From Letharia columbiana (lineage: Eukaryota > Ascomycota > Lecanoromycetes > Lecanorales > Parmeliaceae), in the NCBI RefSeq assembly GCF_014066305.1, contig NW_023501071.1, positions 1 through 64,000 of the forward strand: DNA of 64,000 nt, written 5' to 3'. Of the stretch, positions 1 through 11,416 are shown piece after piece. Position 1 is the stretch's first letter, and every line of letters begins with the position of its first letter. The notes under the pieces were generated by a model that did not search any database, was not told the DNA's origin, and worked only from the letters and a program-made list of their open reading frames with translations. The translations under genes were made by a program, and so were the position numbers.

Positions 1-804
1 TAAATAATTAAAATAGTAATATTAAATAATACTTATATTTAATTATTAAAAACTTAATAATAGAAATATTAGAATATATATAATAGATAACTCTATCTTC
101 TATAGAATAGTCTAAGAAAATAAGATTAATAAGTTTTATAACGAGATTTATAAGATAATTACGAAAGATAAGAATAAACTCCGCGAAGTTATACTTAATA
201 AATACTCTATAAAAAATAGAGTACTCTATTATAAGAACCGCTTATAGATATTAAAGAATTTATTTATCGATATTATTCGCGAAGTATATAATTAATTTTT
301 ATATAAATATCTCGATATAGCTTATATCTATAAACTATTTAAGTAAAAATATTATTAATAAGATATAAAAGCTATCGTTATTATTTATATTCGAAATTAT
401 TATATCTATTATAAGTCTAAAGCCTCTTATAATCGAGAATATAATCTACTATAATCTCTATTAATTTCTTAAAAGCGATAATAGAATATCTCGATAAACT
501 TTATAATAGATTTATCTATATTTAATAAATATAACGCTATTTAAGTAGCGATAGATCGACTTACTAAGACATACTACTACGTTATATACTCTAATATAAA
601 TAAAGAAATTATAGCCAAAAAGATAATTAATATATTACTTAAGAAGGTCTTTTATTTATATAATCTATCGATATCGATAATTTCGAATAAAGGCTCTTAA
701 TTTATATCGATAATATAAAATACTTTTTATAAACGATTTAGAATTAAGATTAAGCTATTAATAGTCTTTTATCTCGAAATTAATAAATAAATTAAACGAA
801 TTAA
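1..804 (+). pseudogene. Ty3/gypsy chromovirus pol remnant: integrase zinc finger and catalytic core
   Basis: Decayed integrase of an LTR retrotransposon; the intact enzyme would join retroelement cDNA to the chromosome. In the frame that contains codon 548-550, reading through RIP stops gives the HHCC zinc-finger tail (YYIYYKSKAS, from a C-x2-C-x-KSKAS type finger), then the core: AIDRLTK (first catalytic Asp), a degenerate SNKGSQF block (NKGS*F here, second Asp lost) and the E-block around LEINK*IKRIN. Stops lie almost only where Gln or Trp is expected. The frame continues at 2880 once the Helitron at 805-2879 is removed. The 5' part of pol and the left LTR lie outside the window. Family assignment is firm; the lineage (chromovirus) comes from the chromodomain in the 3' half. 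Confidence 0.93.
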
Positions 805-2879
805 TTAGTATATATAAAAGAATAAGATACGACTAAATTAGAAAATCTTAAATTTATATATATAGTTAATTATAAATTTATTAGATCTACGCTTTTTAGT
901 TAGATATCGTAAATAAATAAATTAGCGTTTATAACTATTAAAAATCTATATATAGAAGTCTTACACTCTAAAATAACTAGCTCTCTAAAGATACTATTAC
1001 TTTATAATTTCGTAAATTATAGAACTTAATCTACGCTTTCTAACGATATAAAAATAATAAAGTTTAATCTATTATTAAAAAGTTAAATTAATATTTAAAT
1101 ATTATAGTTATATTAAACGCGTCTAAGATCGAATAATAATTCTTTCATCTATTTATATAATTATTATTCTTCTATTATTCTATTAATTCTATTAATTTCA
1201 TTAATATAAATATAATTATTCTCGATATCCCTCGCTTAAAGATTACTTAATATTTAAAATATATATATCTCTTTTATTCGCCTTTTAAAGTCTTTATTAA
1301 TATTCTTAAATTATTTTTTAGCGAATTCGCTATTATTAGTAATTAAGGCCGTAAGCGAGTTTAATAGCTATCTACTACTACTTATAAACGCGTTAAAAAA
1401 TTCTTAAAAAGAGTTTAAACGAATATATTTTTCTCTATATACTCCTCTTAAACTAGCGATAATATCTTTTAATCTAGCGATACTATCTTTTAAAACGCGT
1501 TTTTCTCTTTTATTCTATTTTAAAGTCTCTTAACGCGTATTAAATCTTAAATATCGTTAAGAAGAAGCTTCTAAAGATATAATAATTATATTAAACGCGT
1601 TCGAAATCGAATAATAATTCTTTCACCTATTTATATAACTATTCTTCTTTTATTATTTTATTAATTCTATTAATTTTATTAATTTTATTAATTCTATTAA
1701 TATAAATATATTTATTCTTAATATTCTTATACTTAATTAAATAAGAGAAGAATCTATAATAAGCGAATACGGAGAATACTACGAAGAATATTGCGGAGAT
1801 AGTTATTAGCAGTAATAATATAATAAGTTTACTCTTTATAATCTTATATTAGCTCGATATTTAATAAGAGAAAAAATTACTATAGTAGATAAATTCGAAG
1901 AATATTACGAAGATAATTATTAGTAGTAATAATATAATAGACTTACTCTTTATAATCTTATATTAATTTACTTAGCTAGTATAAGAGAAGTTATTATAAT
2001 AAGCGAATACGAAGAATATTACGAAGAAACTAAGCGAAAATAAAACTCTTAATATTAAGAATAATTCTATATTAAATTATTACTTAATAAGCGAAGAATA
2101 TTACTATAACTTAGTTTATTATCTCTACTATATTAAGAAGTAAGAGAAGAAACTATAATAGATAAATGCGGAGAATACTATAAAGAATACTATAAAGAAT
2201 ATTACGGAGAAATTAAGCGGTAATAAAGTCTCTAATATTAAGAATACGACTTAGCTCTCTAAAATCCCATATTATATACTCTCTACGATTCTATATTAAA
2301 TTATTACTTAGTAAGCGAAGAATACTATTATAATTTAGTTTATTATTCTTATTATATTAAAAAGTAAGAGAAGAAACTATAATAGATAAATACGAAGAAT
2401 ATTACGAAAAAACTAAGCGGTAATAAGATTATTATCGTTAAGAACACGGCTTAGCTCTCTAAGATTCCATCTTATATACTCTCTACGATTTTATATTAAA
2501 TTATTACTTCGAAACGATATATATTTAAACGAATTAAAATTATTCGATATCTTACTCTAATAGCTATTTTATTATTTAAAAGATTTTACTACGATAGAAG
2601 ATAATATAAGATTTATATCACTAATTAGCATATTATCTCTATTTCTTTTCGATATTTCGATATTTCTTATTATAAGAATATAGTCTTTCTCTATTTTTTA
2701 TAAGTAATTATTATAAATTAATTCTTTATATTTAATAGACCTTTCTAATTAAGCCTTAGCGCGTCTCTCTTCGTATATATATATCTATATATAGATTAAA
2801 AACGTATAATAAGCGATTAGAGTTCGATTTAACTTAGAAAAATCTAACTTTATAAATTTAATTCATAGGCCTTTACTTA
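805..2879 (+). mobile_element. Helitron-like element H1, non-coding copy inside gypsy integrase
   Basis: Starts TTAGTATATATAAAAGAATA and ends GGCCTTTACTTA, preceded by A and followed by T. Removing it rejoins the gypsy frame exactly (KRIN then NIERYL), so no target bases were duplicated. A hairpin (TATAAATTTAATTCATA, one arm RIP-damaged) lies 12 nt before the right end. The body contains blocks shared with H2, H4, H6, H9, H10 and H16. Two internal blocks resemble each other: the ACGCGT(C/T) TAAG/CGAAATCGAAT segment occurs near 1115 and again near 1597. No coding frame was recognised. I infer a non-autonomous rolling-circle element; termini differ from the canonical TC...CTRR. Confidence 0.8.
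1740..2520 (+). repeat. Variable tandem module inside H1 (about 180-200 bp units)
   Basis: Three tandem units are marked by TAAGCGR(A/G)AATAA-type sequence near 2031, 2214 and 2414, each followed by ATTAAGAA-type sequence, and in most by a GCTTAGCTCTCTAA-type block and ATATACTCTCTACGAT. Related arrays occur in H6, H10 and H2 with different unit spacing (about 220-250 bp). Shorter GAATACTAY-AAA motifs are nested within each unit. Confidence 0.75.
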
Positions 2880-3640
2880 TTAGAATATAGAACGCTATCT
2901 TTAAACGTATTATAATTATATATAAAATAATTAATCTAAATAATTATCTATTATCGAGTTTATTAATAATAATACTACTTTTATAGCTATAAGTATCTTA
3001 TTATTCTTTATAAATAAGAGCTTTTATTCTCGAATAAGTTTTAACTTAGATATTATCGATTATAATATTATTTATAAGCGTCTTAACGCTATCTAAGTAA
3101 AAGATATTATTAAATATATATAATAAATCTTTTATTATATTCGAAGTAATATAAATTATATTTAAAAGATTATAATAATCTAGATTAATAAGCGATATTA
3201 AAAAATTACTTTTAAAGTAAATAATATAATCTTTCTTAGTAATAAGAATATTATTTTAAATTAATCGTTATAAAAGTTAAATAATAAGAGATATAATTTA
3301 TTTAAAGTAATAGATCTTATAAAAATCTTTTATCGCTTAGAGCTTTTAGTGAGTATAAAGATTTATAATATCTTTTATCTTAATCTTCTAAATTTTATAT
3401 CGATAAACCTCTTATCTAAATAGATTAATTCTCTATCGAAGTATATTATTATCGAAAATTAGATTAAATAAATAATAAAGAAGATTATCGCCTTTAAATT
3501 TATTAATAATTATTTTAAATATTAAATAAAATAGAAGGGTTTTAATAAAGATCTTAAATAATATAACTCGAACGATAGCGAATTTTAAAATTATTAAGAT
3601 ATAATCGATAATTTCTATAAGCGATATTCGTAAATAGTTT
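2880..3640 (+). pseudogene. Ty3/gypsy chromovirus: integrase C-terminus and chromodomain
   Basis: Direct continuation of the frame broken at 804. After NIERYL comes the typical gypsy integrase tail (a degenerate 'AEFANN...SPFF.NKG' block at about 2950-3030 and the GPFKV-type block near 3290), and finally a chromodomain at about 3510-3630, recognisable as KGFNKDLK*YNSND followed by IIDNFYKRYS. Chromodomains at this position bind methylated H3K9 and steer chromoviruses to heterochromatin, which fits the setting. Stops are again at Gln/Trp positions. The frame ends near 3632. The element's 3' LTR could not be delimited. Confidence 0.92.
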
Positions 3641-4525
3641 ATTAGTGCTAAATATCTTAAATATCGCGTTTTTAAACGAATTAAAATTATTCGATATTTT
3701 ATAATAACTTTATTTTTCTATTTTTAAATCGATTTCTTAGACTTATATTAATTTATAATAATCTTATATTAAATTTATTAAACTAGCTTCTCTTATTAAT
3801 ATAACTCTTAATATATTTTAAAACTATATTAGATTATACGCGAATTTTATTATTATTATTATTAAGTATAATTAATATCGATTAAATAATTTATTATAAA
3901 GAGATTTACGCTAATATAATTTAATATTAAATTAAAGTTTAATACTTATAGCTCGATTTAATTCGAGATCTCTTAATTAATTAAGTTATATTATTTTATT
4001 AATATTCTTTACGCTAAAATATTAATTTAAAAATTACTATTATCTATTAAAATACTTATAATTATTACTTATCTATTATTATACTAATTTCTTTTAAATT
4101 AAAATCTCTATACTCGCTATATCTCTAGCTAGTAATAATATTAACGCGAAGATTAAGATATAAGCTCTCGCTATTTATATTATTATTAAGAAAGATTATA
4201 ATATTAAAGATCTCGAATATTAAAAATTCTTTATTATTTTATTAATTTTTAAGCGAGCGTATATATATACTATTTTTACTACTCTTCTACTTATTAATTA
4301 TAAAAATATAATTCTATAAGAAGAGAAGAATAATATTATAAGCGTATTTTATATCTTTCTTAATATATTATTTAGCTCTATAAGTTATTAGAGTCTAGCG
4401 TATCTTGATAAAGCTATCTACTATTATTTAATATCTTTTATTTATATAATTATTCGATATTTAAATATCTTATTTAATATATCTATATTAATATTATATT
4501 TATACTAATTCTAATATTTAATATA
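3641..4525. other. RIP-mutated non-coding DNA, part related to repeat E
   Basis: No gene seen. About 3845-4280 matches the reverse complement of about 19490-19920 in repeat E (shared landmarks: GAGATAT..CTCTATACTCGCTATATCTCTAGCTAG, and the CTCGAATATTAAAA(A/G)TTCTT end), so this stretch is either the gypsy 3' region that E also contains or an inverted E fragment. The rest, up to the minisatellite, is unassigned. Confidence 0.5.
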
Positions 4526-5706
4526 CGTTCGAGTACTAATATTTCGAATTCGTATTATTAATAATTTTATTTTTCGAAATCTTTTTAAACGTACTTGATG
4601 TACGTTCGAATGCTAATATTTCGTATTCGTATTTTTTCGAAATCTCTTTAAACGTACTTGATGTACGTTCGGATACTGTATTTCGTATTCGTATTATTAG
4701 TAATTCGTATTTTTTCGAAATCTCTTTAAACGTACTTAATGTACGTTCGGATGTTATATTTCAACGTACTTGATATACGTCCGGTGCTAATATTTCGTAT
4801 TCGTATTTTTTCGAAATCTCTTTAAACGTACTTGATGTACGTTCGGGTGCTGATATTTCGTATTCGTATTTTTTCGAAATCTCTTCAAACGTACTTGATG
4901 TACGTTCGGGTGCTGATATTTCGTATTCGTATTTTTTCGAAATCTCTTTAAACGTACTTGATGTACGTTCGGGTGCTGATATTTCGTATTCGTATTTTTT
5001 CGAAATCTCTTCAAACGTACTTGATGTACGTTCGGGTACTGATATTTCAAACGTACTTGATGTACGTTCGGGTGCTGATATTTCGTATTCGTATTTTTTC
5101 GAAATCTCTTCAAACGTACTTGATGTACGTTCGGGTGCTGATATTTCGTATTCGTTTTTTCGAAATCTCTTTCAAACGTACTTGATGTACGTTCGGGTGC
5201 TGATATTTCGTATTCGTATTTTTTCGAAATCTCTTCAAACGTACTTGATGTACGTTCGGGTGCTGATATTTCGTATTCGTATTTTTTCGAAATCTCTTCA
5301 AACGTACTTGATGTACGTTCGGGTACTGATATTTCAAACGTACTTGATGTACGTTCGGGTGCTGATATTTCGTATTCGTATTTTTTTCGAAATCTCTTCA
5401 AACGTACTTGATGTACGTTCGGGTGCTGATATTTCGTATTCGTATTTTTTCGAAATCTCTTCAAACGTACTTGATGTACGTTCGGGTACTGATATTTCTT
5501 TCTTTTTTCGAAATTTTCAAACGTACTTGATGTACGTTCGGGTGCTGATATTTCAAACGTACTTGATGTACGTTCGGGTGCTGATATTTCGTATTCGTAT
5601 TTTTTCTAAATCTTTTAAACGTACTTAATGTACGTTCGGGTACTAATATTTCGTATTCGTATTTTTCGAAATCTCTTTAAACGTACTTGATATACGTTCG
5701 AGTTCT
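4526..5706. repeat. Minisatellite array 1 (63-bp and 36-bp units)
   Basis: About 20 head-to-tail units. The core is ACGTACTTGATGTACGTTC followed by GGGTGCTGATATTTC; long units add TCGTATTCGTATTTTTTCG and AAATCTCTTC. Long units are 63 bp and short ones 36 bp, both multiples of three, so several frames on both strands stay open by arithmetic. The core is an inverted repeat (ACGTAC / GTACGT, 5-nt spacer). Central units (about 4820-5590) are nearly identical and keep CpA and TpG, while edge units carry RIP-type changes (for example TTGATGTACG to TTAATATACG). The open frames of up to 225 codons here are by-products of the period and not genes. Confidence 0.95.
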
Positions 5707-6681
5707 AATATTTAATATTTATATTATTAATAATTTTCTTTTTTTAAAATCTCTTTAAATATATTTAATATATATTCTAATTCTAATATTTCATATTCGT
5801 ATTATTAATAATTTTCTTTTTTTAAATCTCTTTAAATATATTTAATATATATTCTAGTTTTAATATTCGTATTATTAATAATTTTTTTAAAAATTATAGA
5901 TCGCAATTTACGCTTTTTAAATATAAATAAACTAATATTTATAACTATTAAAATCTCTCTCTCTATCTATAATTATTTAATAACTTTATTATCTTCTATT
6001 AAAATTTAATAATTTTTTTACTCTAAAATATCTTTAAATGTATTTAATATACTTTTTAATTCTAATATTCGTATTTTTAATAATTTTTTTTAAAATTATA
6101 AATCGTAGTTTACGCTTTTTAAATATATAAAAATTAGCGTTTATAAGTATTAAAATCTCTTTTTTTACTTTTAATTATATAATAACTTTATTATCTTCTA
6201 TTAAAATTCAATAATTTATTTTTTCGAAATCTCTTTAAATATATTTAATATACGTTCTATTTCTAATATTCGTATTATTAATAATTTTTTTTTTAAATTA
6301 TAGATCGTAGTTTACGCTTTTTAATTATAAAAAAATCTTAAAATTTAATTCCTATAGTTCTCTAAAGATAAGATATTTAAATATCGCTTATTAAAGATCG
6401 TTTACTAAATTTACTCGATAGCTTTAATTAAAAAAATAGATTATAAATATAATTTATAGATCTACTTATTATAGAATAAAAATATTAATAGAGTAGCGAA
6501 GAGAGTATTAGTTAATTAGATATTTAGCGTTTATTTATAAGATAAAGATTTTAATAATAGTAGAATTCTAGAATAATTAAAAAAGAATTAAATAATAAAT
6601 AGATAATTCCGCTTCGTAATTATTAATAAGAAATATATTTAAAAAGAAAGAATATAGAATAAGCGATAAGCTATATATTTC
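5707..6681. repeat. Duplicated spacer between minisatellite 1 and inverted hAT copy
   Basis: The first few hundred bases are fully decayed minisatellite units (repeated TATATTTAATATATATTCTA and TTCGTATTATTAATAATTTT variants). The remainder is unassigned AT-rich DNA. The whole stretch is repeated in the same order and orientation at 55086-56063, so it belongs to a segmental duplication. No coding frame recognised. Confidence 0.8.
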
Positions 6682-7598
6682 TACTAATCGAAAAGATATA
6701 ATATATCTTATAAAATATTTTATATTAAGTAATATTATATCGTATTTCAAGTATAGTATAAATAGAGTTAAATATTATATTATTTTTCTAATATAAGTTT
6801 AGAATCTTAGCGATATATTCTACGATATAATATATCTATAATATTATACTATAATATAATATATATATAGAATATTCTAATTAGAATTTCTATATTTATA
6901 AAATAATTAAATTAAGATATATAGAATATATTTATTCTTTTTTATTAAGAGAGAGGAAATATAAAGAGTAATTTAATATAGTTATTTATCTTTTTATTAA
7001 TAGTAATAATTAGAATAATAATTAGAATTATAAATATCTCTATTCTTCTTTTTAAAATTATAATATAAAAGAATATTTTAAATTTTAAATCTTTAAATAT
7101 TATAAGAATAAAATTCTATAATTATATATTTATCTTAACGCGTTAGATAAGCTTAATAAACTTTATATTTAGTCTTCTCTTAAATTCTTTATTACTCTTT
7201 TATTCTACTCTATTATAATTCTTTTAAATATTTTAAATCTACCTCTATCTAATTAAACTTATTAACTATTTATATATAAATTTACTTTTCGAGTTATTTT
7301 AAATCTCTTTATTAAGATTAAATCTATTATTACTAATTTTCTCTAATTATAAATCTATTAATTATCTCTCTATATATTATAAAGTATTAATAATATATTT
7401 TAATAAATTTATAAATATTAAATTTATCGAAAATAATTTTATAAACTTATTATTTTCGCTAATATAATTATTATAATTATTAATTAAGTTTTTATATAAA
7501 ATACTATTAACTCTTTTAATCTACTTTAATATATTAAGATTTTTTTTAAAATTAAATCTAGTCTATTTATTTTTTTTTTTAATATTTTATATAAAGAA
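6682..7598 (-). mobile_element. Inverted hAT copy M2, right-end part
   Basis: Begins TACTAATCGAAAAGATATA, the right terminal inverted repeat of the full hAT element (TACTAGTCGGAAAGGTATA when read inward from 42593), and continues as the reverse complement of about 41650-42593. Differences from the full element are transitions. It breaks off where H2 starts at 7599 and resumes, after a gap of about 1.5 kb in hAT coordinates, at 11699. Confidence 0.88.
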
Positions 7599-7830
7599 TA
7601 AGTAAAGGCCTATGAATTAAATTTATAGAGTTGAATTTTTCTAAGTTAAATTAAACTTTAGCTCTAGCCCTAAGTTAAATCGAACTCTAATCGCTTACTA
7701 TACGTTTTTAACCTATATATAAATATATATATATAAAGAGAGATACGCTAAGATCTAATTAGGAAGGTATATTAAGTATAAAAAATTAATTCGTAATAAT
7801 TATTTATAAAAAATAGTAAAAGATTATATA

Positions 7831-8085
7831 CTCGGGGTGGCCAAAAGTCAGGGTCCACCGAGGTTTCCCCGGCTACTACCAAAACATCTCGTATGAGCTC
7901 CGTACCGTGATCTCGGAGGAATGGGAACGAGTCACACTTGACGAGATCCGGGCTAGAATAGCTGAAATGCCTTGGGGATGTCGAATGCTACGTGAGCTTA
8001 ATCACGTCAAGCTCAATAAGTCATAGCTGTAGTAGAATTTATATATATAGCACCTCGATAAACTCTAACTTTTAGCCACTTCGAG
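7831..8085 (+). mobile_element. Internally deleted Tc1/mariner-like element, not RIP-mutated on its left side
   Basis: Inverted ends: left CTCGGGGTGGCCAAAAGTCA, right (inward) CTCGAAGTGGCTAAAAGTTA, about 34 bp long including ...ACCGAGG / ...ATCGAGG. The left arm and interior have normal base composition, while the right arm carries RIP-like transitions. It lies inside H2; compared with the uninterrupted H1 copy (about 2660-2690, opposite strand) the flanking duplication is at most 2-3 bp of A/T. The interior encodes only the C-terminal tail of a transposase. Confidence 0.85.
7871..8026 (+). pseudogene. Tc1/mariner transposase C-terminal tail (51 codons plus stop)
   Basis: Open frame GYYQNISYELRTVISEEWER then VTLDEIRARIAEMPWGCRML and a short tail ending at TAG 8024-8026. 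It matches the end of Tc1/mariner transposases, where an amphipathic 'EEW..I....I...I..MP.RC' segment follows the last catalytic acid. The DNA-binding part and the whole DD[E/D] core are missing and there is no plausible own start codon, so this is the piece left by internal deletion and not a small gene. Codon use is ordinary (GC-balanced), unlike everything around it. Confidence 0.82.
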
Positions 8086-8659
8086 ATTCTTATAATAAGA
8101 AGTATTAATATATCGAAAAGAAATAAAGATAATATATTAATTAGTAATATAAATTTTATATTATCTTCTATCGTAGTAAAATCTTTCGAATAATAAAATA
8201 GCTATCAAAGTAAGATATCGAACGATTTCAATTTATTTAAATATATATTATTTATTATTTCTTTTATAGAGATCTAATTAACTATAAATATTATAGTAGA
8301 TTCTTCTCTTATAACGTTATTATAATAATATATTATATTAATATAATAAGAATAATAGATTAAGTTATAGTAGTATTCTTTACTTACTAAGTAATTATTT
8401 AATATAGAATTATAAAGAGTATATAACGTAAAATCTTAGAGAGCTAAGTCGTATTCTTAATAATAGTAGTTTTATTATCGCTTAATTTCTTTATAATATT
8501 CTCTATAGTATTCTCCGTAGTATTCTTCGTAGTATTCTCCGTAGTATTTTTCGCATTTATTTATTATAGTTTCTTCTCTTATAATATTTCTTCTATAAAG
8601 ATTTAATTAAGTATAATTATCGTAGTAAATTCTTCTCTTATAACGTTATTATAGTAATA

Positions 8660-9255
8660 TTAGTATATATAATAGAATAAGATAGAGCTAAACTAGAAAA
8701 CCTTAAATTTATATATATAATAAATTATTAATTTATTAGATCTACGCTTTTTAATTAAAGATCGCGAATAAATAGATTAATATTCGTAATTATTAAAAAA
8801 ATAGATATATATTATTAATATATAGAAAAACTTTTTTATTTTTTATTAACTTTTTAAGATTTTAAATTTTAAATTTTGAAGCGTAGTCTACGCTTTTCGA
8901 ATTTTTAAGAATTCTAAAATTTGGTCTGATAATTATTAAAGCGCAAGGAATTCAAATATCGCTTACCAGAGTTCGCTCGATAGCCGAACAGCCCTGATCA
9001 AAAAAAAATAGGTATACATTATTTAATTTTGAAATAAACTTTTTTATTTTCTATTAAAATTTTAAATTTTTTTATTTAAACTATAGAGTATAATGTAGGC
9101 TTTTAGATAAAAAAAGAATTACTAAATTTAGTCTTATAGATATTTAAAGATAAGGAATTCAGATATCGCTCATCAAAGATCGCTTCATCAAAATTTACTC
9201 GATAGCCCCGATTAAAAAAAAATGATTATGAATTTAATTTATAGATCTTTACTCG
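8660..9255 (+). mobile_element. Short Helitron-like element H3 (596 bp)
   Basis: Starts TTAGTATATATAATAGAATA after A and ends ATAGATCTTTACTCG before T; both family termini are present. The insertion point inside H2 can be compared with uninterrupted copies (8320-8345, 25340-25370). The right half keeps unusual CpA/TpG (about 8930-9000, CAAGGAATTCAAATATCGCT), so RIP was weaker here. Confidence 0.82.
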
Positions 9256-10626
9256 TATTATATTAATATAATAGAAATAATTAGATAAGTTATAGTAGTA
9301 TTCTTCGCTTATTAAATATTAATTTAATATAAAATTATAAAGAGTATATAACGTGGGATCTTAGAGAGCTAAGCCGTATTTCTAATAATAATAGCCTTAT
9401 TATCGCTTAATTTCTTCGTAATATTCTTTATAATATTCTTCGTAGTATTCTCTATATTTATTTATTATAGTTTCTTCTCTTACTTCTTAATATAATAGAG
9501 ATAATAAACTAAGTTATAGTAATATTCTTCGCTTACTAAATAATAATTTAATATAGAATTATAAAAAGTATATAATATAGAATTTTAGAGAGTTAAGTTA
9601 TATTCTTAATACTAAAAGCCTTATTACCGCTTAATTTCTTCGTAATATTCTTTATATTCGCTTATTATATTAACTTCTCTTATACTAGCTAAGTAAATAA
9701 ATATAAGATTATAAAGAGTAGATCTATTATATTACTATTATTAATAACTACCTTTATAATATTCTCTATAATATTCTTTATATTCGTCTATTATAGATTC
9801 TTTTATTAATTAACTAAGTATAAGAGTATCGAGAATAAATACATTTATATTAATAGAATTAATAGAATTAATAAAATTAATAAAATTAGTAAAATACTAA
9901 AAGTAGAATAATTACATAAATAGATAAAAGAATTATTATTCGATTTTGAACGCGTTTAATAAAACTATAATATTTGAATATTAGTTTAATTCACTTATCG
10001 CTAATATAAGAGAAGTATATTAAAGAGAATATATTTATTTAAACTCTTTTTAAGAATTTTTTAACGCGTTTATAAATAGTAATAGATAGTTATTAAGCTC
10101 GCTTACGGCCTCGATTATTAGTAATAGCGAATTCGCCGAGAAATAGTCTAAGAGCGTTAATAGAGGCTTTAAGAGGTAGATAAAAGAAGTATATATATCT
10201 AAATCGAACGCGTTTAATATAACTATAATATTTGAATATTAATTTAATCTATCTATCGCTAGTTTAAAAAAAGTATATAGAAAAAGATATATCCGTTTAA
10301 GCTCTTTTAAAGGGTTTTTTAGCGTATTTATAAATAGTAGTAAGTAGCTATTAAGCTCGCTTACAGCCTCGACTATTAGTAATAGCGAATTTATTAAGAA
10401 ATAGTCTAAAGGCGTTAATAGGAGGTTTAAAAGATAGATAAAAGAGATAAATATCTTAGATACTTAGCAACATTTAAGCGAAGAATATCGAGAATAAATT
10501 TATTTATAATTAATAGATTAATAGAATTATAGAAAAAATATAATTATATAAATAAATAAAATAATTATTAATTAATTCCCGAACGCGTTTAATATAAATA
10601 CGATATTTAAATATTAATTTAACTTA

Positions 10627-11416
10627 CGAAGGTCGATATTAAAAGTTCTAGATAGCGCTAAAATACTTAATACTCTTAGTATTCTTAATACTTTCTATAT
10701 AGTTATATTTATTTAACGATAATACTTTATATAATTACGTATATACTTATTAGCTTACTCGACGAAGCCGTATAATTATATATTACCTCTCTTATAATCT
10801 TTTCTATACTTATTATTATCTTTTAAGATATATTATCTTTATAATATATCTCGATATTTACTTTATTTACTTCTAAATTCTCTTTTAAATAAGCTTATAA
10901 TTTTAATAATATAGTTATTATCTTTCGACTTTCTTATAAATTCTTAATATATCTTTTTAAATAATATAATATTTTATTTATAATTAATAAGACTTAATAA
11001 ATACTTAAATTTAAGTCTTATTATTATAATTAATACTTTAAATATTAGATATATTAATAAAAAATAATTAAGATAGAGAATAGTAAGAAGATTTCTATTT
11101 ATTATATTATATAAATAAGACTTATATATTAGAAGTCTTTATACTCTTTCTCTATTTCTTTACGCTATAATTAGTACTTTAATATTATTACTATTATATA
11201 TTCTATTAATATCGCTATTATATATATACTTCGTATATATATACTTTATATATATATACTTCGTATATATATACTACGTCGCTATTATATCGAGTATTAA
11301 TACTTATTAAAATAAAGAATAATAATGCTATTTATAAAATTTGAAAGTATACTAAGTACTTAGCTCTATCTAAACTCTTATCTTAGCATATTTAGAACTT
11401 TTAATATCGACCTTCG
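10627..11416. mobile_element. 790-bp TA-flanked MITE, RIP-mutated copy (MITE1a)
   Basis: Inverted ends CGAAGGTCGATATTAAAAGT / inward right CGAAGGTCGATATTAAAAGT, flanked by TA on both sides (10625-10626 and 11417-11418). The interrupted sequence AACTTA|TTAATAGTAGAC is intact in other Helitron copies (for example opposite strand at 13985-14005), giving a clean empty site. The interior has a TATATATACTTCGTATATATA run and no coding frame. Same length as the copy at 52937-53726. TA duplication suggests mobilisation by a Tc1/mariner-type transposase. Confidence 0.9.

Noticed and set aside
805..2879. H1 and relatives as solo LTRs with TG...CA ends
   Set aside because: No 4-6 bp duplication at any junction with an empty site, and the gypsy frame rejoins without gained bases.
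4787..5628. Open frames of 75-225 codons on both strands in minisatellite 1
   Set aside because: The 63- and 36-bp periods keep several frames open automatically; frames overlap on both strands, with no start context or domain.
11220..11275. Telomere-like or origin-like repeat (TATATATACTTCG runs)
   Set aside because: It is a simple internal sequence of the 790-bp MITE and is found again at 53540-53590 in the other copy.
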